A DNA stretch of 64,000 nucleotides from Kribbella sp. NBC_00382 (lineage in GTDB: Bacteria > Actinomycetota > Actinomycetes > Propionibacteriales > Kribbellaceae), in contig NZ_CP107954.1 in NCBI RefSeq assembly GCF_036067295.1, positions 7,192,001-7,256,000 on the forward strand, written 5' to 3'. The position numbers and the translations under genes were made by a program. Positions 44,141 to 53,456 of this stretch are shown here, piece by piece (within the stretch, counting starts at the first letter, position 1; each line of letters opens with the position of its first letter). The notes beneath the pieces are model-generated. The model ran no database searches and was not told where the DNA came from. It was given only the letters and a program-made list of their open reading frames with translations.

Positions 44141-45405
44141 CGGGCACCCGCCATCTCGTCGCTGGTCGGCACGTGGACGTCGGCGGGAGACCCGCCGAGA
44201 CGCTCGGGCCACCAGTGGTGCTGATGCTCGGTGTCGGTCCACAGGTCGCGTAAATGCGGCAAGACCTCTTCCGAGAACAGCTGGATATTCTTCATCACCA
44301 GGTGGCGGGGCAGCGAACCGAAGCCGAGCATCGCGTGCAGGTTGCCGATGCCGTAGGAGCGGCAGAAGTCGACCAGTTGGTCGCGCACAGTGGCCGGTGA
44401 GCCGGCGATGACGACCCCCGCCTCGACGAGGTCGCGGTAGGTAGCGGTCTTCATCTGACTGTAGAGGCCGAAGTCGCCTGGGTCCTTGAGGATGGCCTGG
44501 ACACCGCGGATGTCGATGTTGCCGGGCAGCGCGAGCTTTTCCATGGGGATCGAGCCCAGCCCCTTGCGGAAGGCGTACTCGAGGTGGGCTCCGTACTCCT
44601 GCTCGGCGCGCTCGTCGGTTTCGGAGATCGCGATTGTCTGCAGGAACCCGAGGCGGTAGGGGTTGCGGGGAACGCCGACCTGGTCGGCGATCTCCCAGAA
44701 CCGGTCGAAGATGCGCTGACCGGTGAGCTTGGCGCCGAACCAGCTGAGGTAGTTGAAGCCGAAGCCACGCAGCAGACACATCTGCATGGTGGCGGGATTG
44801 CCGATGCCGGTGATCCAAACGGGCAGGTTTTGCTGCAGCGGCCGTGGCCACATGTTGACCATCGGGTACTGGGAGAATCGGCCGTTGAATGCGAAGGGGG
44901 TCTGCTCCCGCCAGGCGCGCAGCACCAGCTCGAGGTTCTCGTCGAACCGCCTGCGAACCTCCATCGGCGGTACGCCGTTGTTGATGCTCGCGTCGTAGGA
45001 AAGGCCGACGACCAAGCCCGGTACCAACCGGCCGCCGGACATGACGTCGATCATCGCGTACTCCTCGGCGACCCTGAGGGGCTCCCTGGACTTCCCCAAT
45101 GAACGGCCCATCGGATAGATGCCGACGTCGAGGCCTTCGGCCTCGGTCATGTACGCCAGCGCCCCGGCCACCAGGTCCGGGTTGGGCACCATGTCATAGC
45201 TGCTCTGGCCGTGTTCGGTCACCGCGACGGCGTCGAATCCCGACCGGGCCCCCAGCATCAGCTCGTCCATGAAGTCGCGCATCGAGGAGTACACCCCCTC
45301 TCGTGTCGTCAGCGAGTACGGGACGCTGCAAACCGACTCATGGTCGGTTTCGAAATCATCTGGCAGATACCGGTACGGCGCCTGCGCGAACATGGTGACC
45401 TTCAC
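44137..45405 (-). CDS. Luciferase-like (LLM) flavin-dependent monooxygenase
   Basis: The start is the GTG at 45405 with AAGGAG upstream, giving 422 residues. It is a bacterial-luciferase-type TIM barrel ('FDAVAVTEHGQSSYDMVPNPDLVAGALAYM', 'AEEYAMIDVMSGGRLVPGLVVGLS', 'PVWITGIGNPATMQMCLLRG'). These enzymes use reduced FMN delivered by a reductase, and a flavin reductase gene lies 65 bp upstream on the same strand. A two-component hydroxylase or Baeyer-Villiger-type step ahead of ring cleavage is likely. The substrate is unknown. Confidence 0.85.
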   Translation of the reverse strand: MKVTMFAQAPYRYLPDDFETDHESVCSVPYSLTTREGVYSSMRDFMDELMLGARSGFDAVAVTEHGQSSYDMVPNPDLVAGALAYMTEAEGLDVGIYPMGRSLGKSREPLRVAEEYAMIDVMSGGRLVPGLVVGLSYDASINNGVPPMEVRRRFDENLELVLRAWREQTPFAFNGRFSQYPMVNMWPRPLQQNLPVWITGIGNPATMQMCLLRGFGFNYLSWFGAKLTGQRIFDRFWEIADQVGVPRNPYRLGFLQTIAISETDERAEQEYGAHLEYAFRKGLGSIPMEKLALPGNIDIRGVQAILKDPGDFGLYSQMKTATYRDLVEAGVVIAGSPATVRDQLVDFCRSYGIGNLHAMLGFGSLPRHLVMKNIQLFSEEVLPHLRDLWTDTEHQHHWWPERLGGSPADVHVPTSDEMAGAR

Positions 45406-45470
45406 TGAGTCTCCTTCTGGGCCGGGACGGAACACGGGTGCCGGGTCGGTGGGACAAGGCGAGCCGGGGG

Positions 45471-46043
45471 TCAACCGGCCAAGTGGTGAACGAGGTGGGA
45501 TTGGACGATGCCTCCGCCGATGATGGGGCCGGCATCGAGGACGCGGGGGTGGTCGTGGACCGAGAGTCCGACCATGGCGAAGCGACCGCGGTCGAACAGC
45601 AGCGGCTCGGGGTCTTCGCTGACCTCCGCCTCGATGACCTCACCGAGCTGGAGGACATGATCCCCACCGTCGTACGCCTTCCACGGGCGGCAGCGGAATG
45701 TCGCCAACGCACCGTGCAATGCAGGAGCGAGACCCTCGCTGCTCGGCAGCCACCTCAGCTCGAGACCCGCGCGGGGGCGGCCGGCGAACTGCATGGCGAT
45801 ATCGAGCTGCGAGGCCTTCAGGACATTGATCGTGAAGGGACGGTCCTCCAGGTTGGCCGTCGCCTTCGCTGTCTTGGCCAGCGAAACCAGGATCAGCGGA
45901 GGTTCCATCGAGACCGAAGTGAACGAGTTGACCGTCACACCGCGTGGCTGGTCGTCGACCTCATAGCTGATCACGGCGACGCCCGTCACAAACCGTGACA
46001 GGCAGGAACGCAGATGCTGCGGATGCAGAGCAGGTGTCGTCAT
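45471..46043 (-). CDS. Flavin reductase (HpaC/DszD-type)
   Basis: The 190-residue protein is a split-barrel flavin reductase: 'RFVTGVAVISYEVDDQPRGVTVNSFTSVSMEPPLILVSLAKTAKATANL' is the diagnostic FMN-binding opening, and 'FTINVLKASQLDIAMQFAG' follows. It would supply reduced flavin to the luciferase-like monooxygenase encoded next in the operon. It is the first gene of the ortho-cleavage operon. An inverted repeat lies about 100 bases upstream. Confidence 0.9.
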   Translation of the reverse strand: MTTPALHPQHLRSCLSRFVTGVAVISYEVDDQPRGVTVNSFTSVSMEPPLILVSLAKTAKATANLEDRPFTINVLKASQLDIAMQFAGRPRAGLELRWLPSSEGLAPALHGALATFRCRPWKAYDGGDHVLQLGEVIEAEVSEDPEPLLFDRGRFAMVGLSVHDHPRVLDAGPIIGGGIVQSHLVHHLAG

Positions 46044-46138
46044 CGAGGAGACTTCCTTCCGAGACCGGATCGCGAGGTCAGCCTGAGCGGGCGAGTTGCG
46101 ACCACATGATGTAGATCACGTTAGGAACAGTGAGATTC

Positions 46139-46167
46139 ATCTGTCCAACACCAGAAACCGAACAGAT
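46139..46167. promoter_or_regulatory. Inverted repeat atctgt-N17-acagat before the ortho operon
   Basis: Perfect 6-bp arms lie in the 185-bp gap between the LysR gene and the flavin reductase gene. The position fits an operator for the neighbouring LysR regulator or the GntR protein. Confidence 0.4.
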
Positions 46168-46228
46168 TCAGACGCAGTGCGACTAAACGCTGGCCCGTCG
46201 CAACAGGCGATGCGCGGCGGCCTGCGGT

Positions 46229-47176
46229 TCAGACGGAGTCGGGCAGATCCCGTTGGTCATCGAAAAGGGGCCCGCTCGAGGCCGGCTTCTGCTTCCGGAC
46301 CACAGCCCGAGCGGTCTCGAGGTAGCCACGCACGAGCGGCGGGACGGGTCCCGACTTGTAGGCGATCGCCAGAGACAGCGTGACGTCGGTGCCGATGATC
46401 GGCCGATGAGTGACACCGTTGATACGCAGGTGCCGGACCGAGGCCGGGGCCAACGCGATGCCCAGTCCGGCGGCCACGAGCGCCACCAGACTGGAGGTCT
46501 CGGCCGCCTCCTGACGAACCTTCGGCGTGAACCCTGCCTGGCGGCAGGCGGCCTGCACCGTGCGGAAAACCGAGGACGGGGGCGAACTGGGGTAGCTGAT
46601 GAAGGATTCTCCTGCCAGGTCGGCCAGGTTCAGGTTCACCCTGCTCGCCAGCGGGTGGCTGATCGGCAGGAGCACGACCAGAGGCTCGTCTCGAAGCACC
46701 TCGACCACGAGTCCTTCAGCAGTCACCGGAGGCCGCAACAGGCCCACCGAGACGGTGCCGTCCAGCAGGGCCGCCACTTGGGCGGGAGTGAGCATCTCGC
46801 TGCGTACCTCGAGCAGCACCCCGGGGTAGCGCTGGGCGTAGGCACTCACCAGTTGCGGCATCAGGTCGTAGGTGGCCGACCCGGTGAAGGCCAGTGAGAG
46901 TCTCCCCAGCCGTCCCTGACCGGCTAATCGCGCGTTGTCGGCCATTCGGTTTGCGGCGGCCAGCAGCGCGACCGCTTCTTCGTAGAACAGACAGCCCGCC
47001 GGGGTGAGCTGGACCGAACGGGTGCTGCGCTCGAACAGCGCGACGCCCAGCTCCCGCTCCAACTTCAGGATCTGCTGCGAGATTGGCGACTGCGCCATGG
47101 AAAGCCGGGCGGCTGCTCGAGTAAAGCTGAGCTCCTCGGCCACGGCGACGAAGTACTCGACGTGCCGCAGCTCCAT
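46229..47176 (-). CDS. LysR family regulator (CatR/BenM-like position)
   Basis: The 315-residue protein starts at the ATG at 47176, where the family consensus begins ('MELRHVEYFVAVAEELSFTRAAARLSMAQSPISQQILKLERELG'). The co-inducer domain follows ('VSVGLLRPPVTAEGLVVEVLRDEPLVVLLPISHPLA'), typical of the CatR/CatM/CbnR group that responds to muconates. It lies between the meta operon and the ortho operon in the same direction as both, not divergent as is usual. It probably activates the ortho operon. Confidence 0.88.
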   Translation of the reverse strand: MELRHVEYFVAVAEELSFTRAAARLSMAQSPISQQILKLERELGVALFERSTRSVQLTPAGCLFYEEAVALLAAANRMADNARLAGQGRLGRLSLAFTGSATYDLMPQLVSAYAQRYPGVLLEVRSEMLTPAQVAALLDGTVSVGLLRPPVTAEGLVVEVLRDEPLVVLLPISHPLASRVNLNLADLAGESFISYPSSPPSSVFRTVQAACRQAGFTPKVRQEAAETSSLVALVAAGLGIALAPASVRHLRINGVTHRPIIGTDVTLSLAIAYKSGPVPPLVRGYLETARAVVRKQKPASSGPLFDDQRDLPDSV

Positions 47177-47270
47177 CGCTACCAGTCCCTCTGCTGTGGT
47201 GATCCCCATTGTGGACGCCACCAACGTGAAGAGTATCCATCCAGGGCGTCGATCCCGGCTCGGCGTCGGT

Positions 47271-49040
47271 TCAGTGGGATGTTCCGAGGACTGCCGTCAG
47301 TGCGGTGGTGAGTTGGTGGAAGGCTTCTTCGCCGTCTCGTACTGCGTTGGTCTGGCGCCAGGCGACGTAGCCGTCTGGTCGGACCAGGATCGCGCCGGCT
47401 TCGTCGATCTGGCGGGCGCGGAACCAGTCGTGGTATCGGTCGGCGGTGTCGGGTGCGCCGATGATCACAGCATCGAGGAACGGCAGGTCGAGCTTGTCGA
47501 CGGCGGCTGCCCAGGCGGTACCGGCGAGGCCCGTGACAAGGCTGAACCGGCCTTTGCCGGTGACGTCGAGGGTCGAGAGCTTGTGGCCGGTCTTGTCGAC
47601 CAGCCACACGTGCGGAACCTTCGCCCCGGGGCGCGTGGTCGCCTGCAGGTGAAGGCCGGGGTCTCGGTCCCAGATCTCAGGTTCTGACGCGGGCACGACT
47701 GCCGTGGAGGTGTAGCGCTGGTTCAGTTCGGTGCCTTGGGCATTGAACTCGGTGTTCTTGAACTCGATGGCCGCGGCGAGTGCCTCGCGGGCGGCGACCC
47801 CTTCGTCGCCGGGGGCGGCGAGTTTCGCGAGACCTGCGGCGACCGGATCGGCCTTGCCGGTGGTACGAAAGGCCTCGTTGATGGGACCGTAGTCGACGCG
47901 GGATTGGTTGGCGCGGGCAACGACTTGCCGGCCGACGGGTGCGCGTTCTTGTGAGTAGGACTCCAGCAGTGGTGGCTCGGCCCAGCCTTTGAGGACGTAG
48001 GCGAGTTTCCAGGCGAGGTTGAAGGCGTCCTGGATGGAGGTGTTCGAGCCGAGGCCGCTCGATGGCGGGTGGCGGTGGACCGCGTCGCCGCCGCAGAAGA
48101 CCCGGCCGGAGGAGTACTGGGTGGCCCAGGCTTGGTTGATCTGCCAGGTGGTGACGTTGTGGATGTCCACGTCGACGTCCGGGTCGCCGATCATTTCGCG
48201 GATGCGGGGCAGGACCGCTTCGGGGCTCAGGTCGGGTTCGGGGCCGTCGATGTCGTAGCCCCAGCCGGCGATCCATTCGGTCCAGGGGCGGATGGCGCGG
48301 AAGGTGCCCATGCCGATTTCGCCGTAGCCGGCGCCCGGCGTCATGATCCAGTGCAGGATGCTGGGCCGGTGTTCGACGTACTTGGTGAGGTTTGCCTTGA
48401 AGCGTGTGTAGATGGTGCCGGCCCGACCCATCGTGCCTTCGATCGGCAGGCCGAGTTCTTCGACGATCCGGGAGCGAGCCCCATCGGCGCCGACCAGGTA
48501 GCGGCTGCGGACGGTGTACTCGTGGCCGGTGAGCCGGTCACGCAGGTGTGAGGTGACGCCGTCGGCGTCTTGCTGGTGGGACAGGTATTCGGTGTTGAAG
48601 GCGATGTCGGCGCCGCGGGCCGCGGCGTTCTTCACCAGTACCGGCTCCATGTAGGTCTGGGGAATGTCGAGCAGCGGGCAGGGGCTGCCTTGCAGGTAGT
48701 CCCCGATGCGGTGTTCACCGGTTCCCCAGGTGCGCAGGCGGGCGACCTCGTGGCCGGCCAGGCTGGTGGTGAACAGGGTGTCGCCCATCAGGTTCCAGGG
48801 CGTGGCGACCGAGGTTGCTTCTTCTTCGACGCCGAGGTCGCGCAGTACTTCGAGGGTGCGCTGGTTGGTGATGTGGGCGCGGGGGCTGTTGGCCAGCCAG
48901 TTCCACTTCGTCGCGACGCGGACATCGACGCCGTACGTCGCCAGTGCGAGCGCGCAGGTCGCGCCGGTCGGTCCGGTGCCGACCACCAGGACGTCGGTGT
49001 CGTAACCGGTGTCGGGTCGGCGGTAGTCGAGGGCGGTCAT
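47271..49040 (-). CDS. FAD-dependent phenol hydroxylase (TfdB/MhpA-like)
   Basis: The 589-residue product starts at the ATG at 49040 with AGGAG upstream, overlapping the aldolase stop. The FAD dinucleotide fold '[28 protein letters not shown]', '[25 protein letters not shown]', '[18 protein letters not shown]' and '[33 protein letters not shown]' define a class A aromatic hydroxylase. The '[18 protein letters not shown]' segment resembles 2,4-dichlorophenol 6-monooxygenase. The C-terminal thioredoxin-like domain (about 450-589) lacks a CxxC. It ortho-hydroxylates a phenol to the catechol cleaved by the pathway. Being the last gene of the operon is unusual for a first step. Confidence 0.88.
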   Translation of the reverse strand: MTALDYRRPDTGYDTDVLVVGTGPTGATCALALATYGVDVRVATKWNWLANSPRAHITNQRTLEVLRDLGVEEEATSVATPWNLMGDTLFTTSLAGHEVARLRTWGTGEHRIGDYLQGSPCPLLDIPQTYMEPVLVKNAAARGADIAFNTEYLSHQQDADGVTSHLRDRLTGHEYTVRSRYLVGADGARSRIVEELGLPIEGTMGRAGTIYTRFKANLTKYVEHRPSILHWIMTPGAGYGEIGMGTFRAIRPWTEWIAGWGYDIDGPEPDLSPEAVLPRIREMIGDPDVDVDIHNVTTWQINQAWATQYSSGRVFCGGDAVHRHPPSSGLGSNTSIQDAFNLAWKLAYVLKGWAEPPLLESYSQERAPVGRQVVARANQSRVDYGPINEAFRTTGKADPVAAGLAKLAAPGDEGVAAREALAAAIEFKNTEFNAQGTELNQRYTSTAVVPASEPEIWDRDPGLHLQATTRPGAKVPHVWLVDKTGHKLSTLDVTGKGRFSLVTGLAGTAWAAAVDKLDLPFLDAVIIGAPDTADRYHDWFRARQIDEAGAILVRPDGYVAWRQTNAVRDGEEAFHQLTTALTAVLGTSH

Positions 49041-50116
49041 GAGCTCGCTCCTACCGTGTGGGTGGTCCCGGCCGCGTCGTGGCTGCGTCGGGCGAGGTCC
49101 AGTGCGACGTCGACGATCATGTCTTCCTGGCCGCCGACCAGGCCGCGGCGTCCGACCTCGACGAGGATGTCGCGGGTGTCGATGCCGTATCGCTGGGAGG
49201 CGTTCTCGGCGTGTCGCAGGAAGCTGGAGTAGACGCCGGCGTAGCCGAGGGTGAGAGTTTCGCGGTCGACCTGGACGGGGCGGTCCTGCAGCGGCCGGAC
49301 GAGGTCGTCGGCTGCGTCCTGGAGGGCGAACAGGTCGCAGTGATGCTGCCAGCCCTGAAGATTGGCTACAGCGATCAGCGGCTCGATCGGGCAGTTTCCG
49401 GCGCCTGCTCCCATCCCGGCCAGTGAGGCGTCGACGCGGGTGACGCCGTTCTCGACGGCGACGACGGAGTTGGCCACGGCCAGCGACAGGTTCTGGTGGG
49501 CGTGGATGCCGAGCTCGGTGGCGGGGTCGAGTACGTCGCGGTAGGCGCGGACCCGGTCGCGGACGTCGCCCATGGTGAGTCGGCCGCCGGAGTCGGTGAC
49601 GTAGACGCAGTGGGCACCGTAGGACTCCATCAACCGGGCTTGGTCGGCGAGTTGGGACGGCTGGGTCATGTGGCTCATCATCAAGAACCCGGACACGTCC
49701 ATGCCGAGGTCGCGGGCGCGGGCGATGTGCTGCGCGGAGATGTCGGCCTCGGTGGAATGGGTCGCGATCCGGACCGACGTGACGCCTTGGTCGTGGGCGC
49801 GGTCCAGGTCGTCGATCGTGCCGATGCCAGGCAGCAGAAGGGTCGTGAGTCTGGCCTGTTTGACGACGGCGGCAACGGCCCCGATCCATTCGGTGTCGGT
49901 GTGTGCACCGGGTCCGTAGGTGAGGCTGGCTCCGGCCAGGCCGTCACCGTGGGCGATTTCGATTGCGTCGACCCCGGCCGCGTCGAGTGCAGCGGCGATC
50001 GCGGTGACCTGATCGAGGGAGTAGCGGTGCCGGATGGCGTGCATGCCGTCGCGAAGGGTCACGTCTTGGATGTAGACCTTCGGCCCGGTGGTTTCGGGGT
50101 GGCTGCTGCTGGTCAT
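49037..50116 (-). CDS. mhpE: 4-hydroxy-2-oxovalerate aldolase
   Basis: The 359-residue protein is of DmpG/MhpE/BphI type: '[24 protein letters not shown]' (catalytic and Mn-binding Arg/Asp), '[17 protein letters not shown]', '[12 protein letters not shown]', '[15 protein letters not shown]' and '[16 protein letters not shown]' with metal His. It splits 4-hydroxy-2-oxovalerate into pyruvate and acetaldehyde. Its start overlaps the stop of the acetaldehyde dehydrogenase gene, matching the channelled complex these two enzymes form. A symbol such as bphI or dmpG would be equally valid. Confidence 0.93.
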   Translation of the reverse strand: MTSSSHPETTGPKVYIQDVTLRDGMHAIRHRYSLDQVTAIAAALDAAGVDAIEIAHGDGLAGASLTYGPGAHTDTEWIGAVAAVVKQARLTTLLLPGIGTIDDLDRAHDQGVTSVRIATHSTEADISAQHIARARDLGMDVSGFLMMSHMTQPSQLADQARLMESYGAHCVYVTDSGGRLTMGDVRDRVRAYRDVLDPATELGIHAHQNLSLAVANSVVAVENGVTRVDASLAGMGAGAGNCPIEPLIAVANLQGWQHHCDLFALQDAADDLVRPLQDRPVQVDRETLTLGYAGVYSSFLRHAENASQRYGIDTRDILVEVGRRGLVGGQEDMIVDVALDLARRSHDAAGTTHTVGASS

Positions 50117-51084
50117 GAGTGTGCCTCCGCGGGCAGAGCTCCGGAGCCGGCTGCCTGGGCTGCGAGGCGCTCGGCGACCTGCAGGGCGGCAGACGTCATG
50201 ATGTCGAGGTTGCCTGCGTAGGCGGGCAGGTAGTGGGCCGCGCCCTCGACCTCCAGGAAGACGCTGACCTGTGTGCGGTCTGCGGGCTCGAGGTCGGGGT
50301 TGAGCGTGTGGGTGGTGTCGGCGGCGTCGAGGTCGTGAAATTGGACGGCCTGCTTCAGCCGGTAGCCGGGGACATAGGCAGCGACGTCACCGACCATTTG
50401 CTCGATCGACTTCGCCACGGCATCGCGAGCCGGTTCGTCGAGCCGATCGGTCAGGCACAGGACGGTGTCGCGCATGATCAGCGGCGGGTCAGCAGGGTTG
50501 AGCACGATGATCGCTTTGCCACGAGCCGCGCCACCGATCTGTTCGATCGCTGCGCGGGTGGTTTCGGTGAACTCATCGATGTTGGCTCGGGTGCCAGGAC
50601 CGGCGGATTTCGAGGCGATCGACGCGACGATCTCCGCGTAGTGCACCGGTGTCACGCGGGCGATGGCCGCGACGATGGGGATGGTGGCCTGGCCGCCGCA
50701 GGTGACCATGTTGACGTTGACCGCATCCAAATGGGCGTCGAGGTTGACCGCGGGCACGGTGTAGGGGCCGATCGCGGCCGGTGTCAGGTCGATCAACTGC
50801 TTGCCCAGCGGAGTGAGGCGGGCCGCGTTGGCGAGATGGGCTTTGGCCGAGGTCGCGTCGAAGACGATGCGGATGTCGTCGAAGTCGTCCAGCGCGATCA
50901 GGCCGTCGACGCCGTCGGAGGTCGTCGCGATCCCGAACCGGCCGGCCCGGGCGAGGCCGTCGGAGTTCGGGTCGATGCCGACGAGTGCGGCGACTTCGAG
51001 GGTCTCGGACAGCCGCATGACCTTGATCATCAGGTCGGTTCCGATGTTGCCGGAACCGATGATCGCCACCTTGGTTTTTGTCAT
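50113..51084 (-). CDS. mhpF: Acylating acetaldehyde dehydrogenase
   Basis: The 323-residue enzyme is of DmpF/MhpF/BphJ type: '[20 protein letters not shown]' (NAD-binding), '[16 protein letters not shown]', and the catalytic Cys in '[21 protein letters not shown]'. '[28 protein letters not shown]' is also family-typical. It turns acetaldehyde from the aldolase into acetyl-CoA. Four-base overlaps on both sides show tight coupling with the aldolase and hydratase genes. Confidence 0.93.
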   Translation of the reverse strand: MTKTKVAIIGSGNIGTDLMIKVMRLSETLEVAALVGIDPNSDGLARAGRFGIATTSDGVDGLIALDDFDDIRIVFDATSAKAHLANAARLTPLGKQLIDLTPAAIGPYTVPAVNLDAHLDAVNVNMVTCGGQATIPIVAAIARVTPVHYAEIVASIASKSAGPGTRANIDEFTETTRAAIEQIGGAARGKAIIVLNPADPPLIMRDTVLCLTDRLDEPARDAVAKSIEQMVGDVAAYVPGYRLKQAVQFHDLDAADTTHTLNPDLEPADRTQVSVFLEVEGAAHYLPAYAGNLDIMTSAALQVAERLAAQAAGSGALPAEAHS

Positions 51085-51911
51085 TGGGGTTCTCCAGCGT
51101 CAGAGGTCGCGGGCTGGACATCGCCGGTGAAGGCGGCGGTGACCGTTCCCACGCCGGTGATGGTCGCGGTGTAGGTCGCCCCGGCGGTGACGGGGACCAT
51201 GGGCCCGAGAGCACCGGACAGTACGACGTCACCGGCGCGCAGCGGCGTGCCGTTGCGCAGCGCGGTGTTGGCGAGCCAGGCGACCGCCGCCCGTGGATCG
51301 CCGAGGCAGTCGGCGCCACTGCCACTCGACACGATCCCCTCGCCGTCGGTCATGTCCATTTCCACACTGCGAGGATCCAGACCGGTCAGCGCCACGTGGG
51401 TGTCGCCGAGAACGAACAGGCCGGACGAGGCGTTGTCTGCCACGGTGTCGACGATGGTGATGTCCCAGTCGGTGATCCGGCTGTCGACGATCTCCAGCGC
51501 CGCGACCACATAGTCGGTGGCCGCCTCGACATCGGCCTCGGTGACTGGTCCCGTGGTCAGATCGGCAGCAAGGACGAAGGCGAGCTCGGCTTCGATCTTG
51601 GGTTGCAGTAGGTCGCGCGACTCGATCGGCTCGTGCGGGCTCCGGGACATGTCGTCGAGCAGCACACCGAAGTCGGGCTGGTCGACGCCGAGCTGGACCT
51701 GGACTTTCGGGTTGGTCAGGCCGATCTTGTGGCCGACCACCGTGGCGCCGGCCGCGAGCCTGGCCGCGATGCCGGCGGTCTGCACGGCGTAAGCGGTGTC
51801 GAGGTCGCCCGCAGCGAGGAGATCGCGAACCGGTGGGCAGGGACGGCGCAGTCGCTGAGCTGCCGCCAGACGTTGGACGGCTTCGCGTGCTTGAGGCTCA
51901 CCGGCGGTCAT
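51081..51911 (-). CDS. mhpD: 2-keto-4-pentenoate hydratase
   Basis: The 276-residue protein starts at the ATG at 51911 with AGGAG upstream, overlapping the hydrolase stop. It belongs to the fumarylacetoacetate hydrolase-fold hydratases: '[31 protein letters not shown]', '[16 protein letters not shown]' with metal-binding Glu, and '[32 protein letters not shown]'. It adds water to 2-hydroxypenta-2,4-dienoate to give 4-hydroxy-2-oxovalerate for the next enzyme. Confidence 0.92.
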   Translation of the reverse strand: MTAGEPQAREAVQRLAAAQRLRRPCPPVRDLLAAGDLDTAYAVQTAGIAARLAAGATVVGHKIGLTNPKVQVQLGVDQPDFGVLLDDMSRSPHEPIESRDLLQPKIEAELAFVLAADLTTGPVTEADVEAATDYVVAALEIVDSRITDWDITIVDTVADNASSGLFVLGDTHVALTGLDPRSVEMDMTDGEGIVSSGSGADCLGDPRAAVAWLANTALRNGTPLRAGDVVLSGALGPMVPVTAGATYTATITGVGTVTAAFTGDVQPATSDAGEPQ

Positions 51912-52810
51912 TGCTGCTCCTCGGCGAGGAACCCCAAGACCAGTTGATTGAACTTCTCTCGCTGTTCCCACTGTGGCCAGTGGCCGGCGCCGGTGACGTG
52001 CTCGAAGTGCCCGCCGCGGATCTTCTCGGCCATCTCGAGCCCGGCGGCCGCCGGACCGGACGGGTCGTTCGAGGTCCACACCACCAGGGCACCGTGTGGG
52101 ACGGCCGCCAGTTCCGCGTCGGTGATCAGGTTGCGGCGCCTGACCTCTGGGTCTTGCAGGCACAGGATGTGCCGCATCGACTCGGCGAAGCCGGCGCGCG
52201 CGTAGATCGTGCGGCGGATGTCGACGAGTTCGTCGGTAACGGTCGCGGGGTCGGCCATCAGCCACTCCAGCCGGGCCCGGATTCGTTCGTCCGACGGGTC
52301 ATCGGCGGCGGCCTGGGACAGGCTGCGGATCCGCTCCATCACCTCGGAGCGCGCCATCGTGCCGCCGGGGGTGTTCAGGACCAGCCGCAGAGTCCGTTCG
52401 GGGTGAGCGGCGGCGAACTTCACCGCGACCCACCCACCCAGCGATTCACCGTTCAGGTTGGCCGCGCCGATCCCGAGCGCATCGAGCAGGCCGGTCAGGT
52501 GGACGACGTAGTCAGGCAGTTCGAGATCGCTGGTCGCATGGGTGGTGTAGCCGTGTCCGGGGTAGTCGTAGGCGATCACGCGGTACCGCTCGGCGAACTC
52601 GGCGATGTTGTGGGCGTACGCCTCCAGGTGGCCGCCGGTGCCGGCCATCAAGACGAGCGGCTCACCGTCTTCTGGGCCGGCCTGCAGCACTCGCGTGTTC
52701 CACGGCCCGACCTGGACATATCCGATGCTGTGCGGGGTGGCTGACAACGCCACCCAGACCGGCAGATCCCGTGGCTGCGTCACGGCGGTCACTTCTTCTG
52801 CCGTGTTCAT
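51908..52810 (-). CDS. Alpha/beta hydrolase, probable meta-cleavage product hydrolase
   Basis: The 300-residue protein has 'LVLMAGTGGHLEAYAHNIAEFA', 'VIAYDYPGHGYTTHATS', nucleophile elbow 'NLNGESLGGWVAVKFA', an acid in 'VVWTSNDPSGPA' and His in 'VTGAGHWPQWEQREKFN'. This matches MhpC/BphD-type C-C bond hydrolases that split the ring-fission product into 2-hydroxypenta-2,4-dienoate and an acid. Its position between the extradiol dioxygenase and hydratase genes supports this. Four-base overlaps link it to both neighbours. Confidence 0.85.
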   Translation of the reverse strand: MNTAEEVTAVTQPRDLPVWVALSATPHSIGYVQVGPWNTRVLQAGPEDGEPLVLMAGTGGHLEAYAHNIAEFAERYRVIAYDYPGHGYTTHATSDLELPDYVVHLTGLLDALGIGAANLNGESLGGWVAVKFAAAHPERTLRLVLNTPGGTMARSEVMERIRSLSQAAADDPSDERIRARLEWLMADPATVTDELVDIRRTIYARAGFAESMRHILCLQDPEVRRRNLITDAELAAVPHGALVVWTSNDPSGPAAAGLEMAEKIRGGHFEHVTGAGHWPQWEQREKFNQLVLGFLAEEQQ

Positions 52811-53421
52811 GCGGTGCCTTGGCCAGCGCCGAGCGCTTCGGTGATCTCAGCGCTGCTGGTGATCTCGCCGAGCAGCCCGAGCGAGGCGATCGACGCGTCG
52901 TGTGCGGCCGGATCAGCGGCACTGCAGGCGTCGGCGACGACGATGGTCCGGTAACCGAGATCGCTGGCCTGGCGGGCCGTTCCTTCGACCGACGCGTTCG
53001 TGGCGACGCCGGCGAACACGACGGTGTCGATCCCGCGGGACCGCAAGATGACGTCGAGTTGGCTGGACGCGAACCCGCCGACCCGCTGATTGGTGACGAC
53101 GATGTCTCCGTCGACCGGCGCGATCTCGGGGAGGATCTCGGCCTTGGGGCTGCCATCGGCCAGGCACTTCGACTGGGCGACGATGCCCAGCAGTGGCGAG
53201 TTCACCACCAGGTCGGAGTAGTCGTCTCGCCAGGCGACTCGCGTGTAGACCACGGTCGCGCCGGCGCTGCGAGCGGCGTCGAGAAGCTTCCCGGTGATGC
53301 CGACGACGTCGCGCTCGGTGGCCTGGGCCGCGAAGAACCCACCGAACGCGCCGTCGGCGCTGACGATGTCGCGCTGCATGTGTACCGCGATGACGGCGGT
53401 GGTTGACGGTGTGAGCTCCAT
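52807..53421 (-). CDS. Isochorismatase-fold protein lacking the usual Lys and Cys
   Basis: The 204-residue protein has the isochorismatase-like fold ('TAVIAVHMQRDIVS', 'LLDAARSAGATVVYTRVAWRDD', 'DIVVTNQRVGGFASSQLDVILRSRGIDTVVFAGVATNASVEGTARQASDLGYRTIVVADACSA'). The catalytic Asp is present (Asp18), but the usual Lys is Asn111 and the nucleophilic Cys is Ser144. An amidohydrolase reaction by the classical mechanism is therefore doubtful. It is coupled to the hydrolase gene by a 4-base overlap within the meta-cleavage operon, so it probably acts on, or binds, a pathway compound. Confidence 0.82.
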   Translation of the reverse strand: MELTPSTTAVIAVHMQRDIVSADGAFGGFFAAQATERDVVGITGKLLDAARSAGATVVYTRVAWRDDYSDLVVNSPLLGIVAQSKCLADGSPKAEILPEIAPVDGDIVVTNQRVGGFASSQLDVILRSRGIDTVVFAGVATNASVEGTARQASDLGYRTIVVADACSAADPAAHDASIASLGLLGEITSSAEITEALGAGQGTA

Positions 53422-53456
53422 GGCGATCTCCCTGTCTGTGTGTATGGGGTGGCGGG

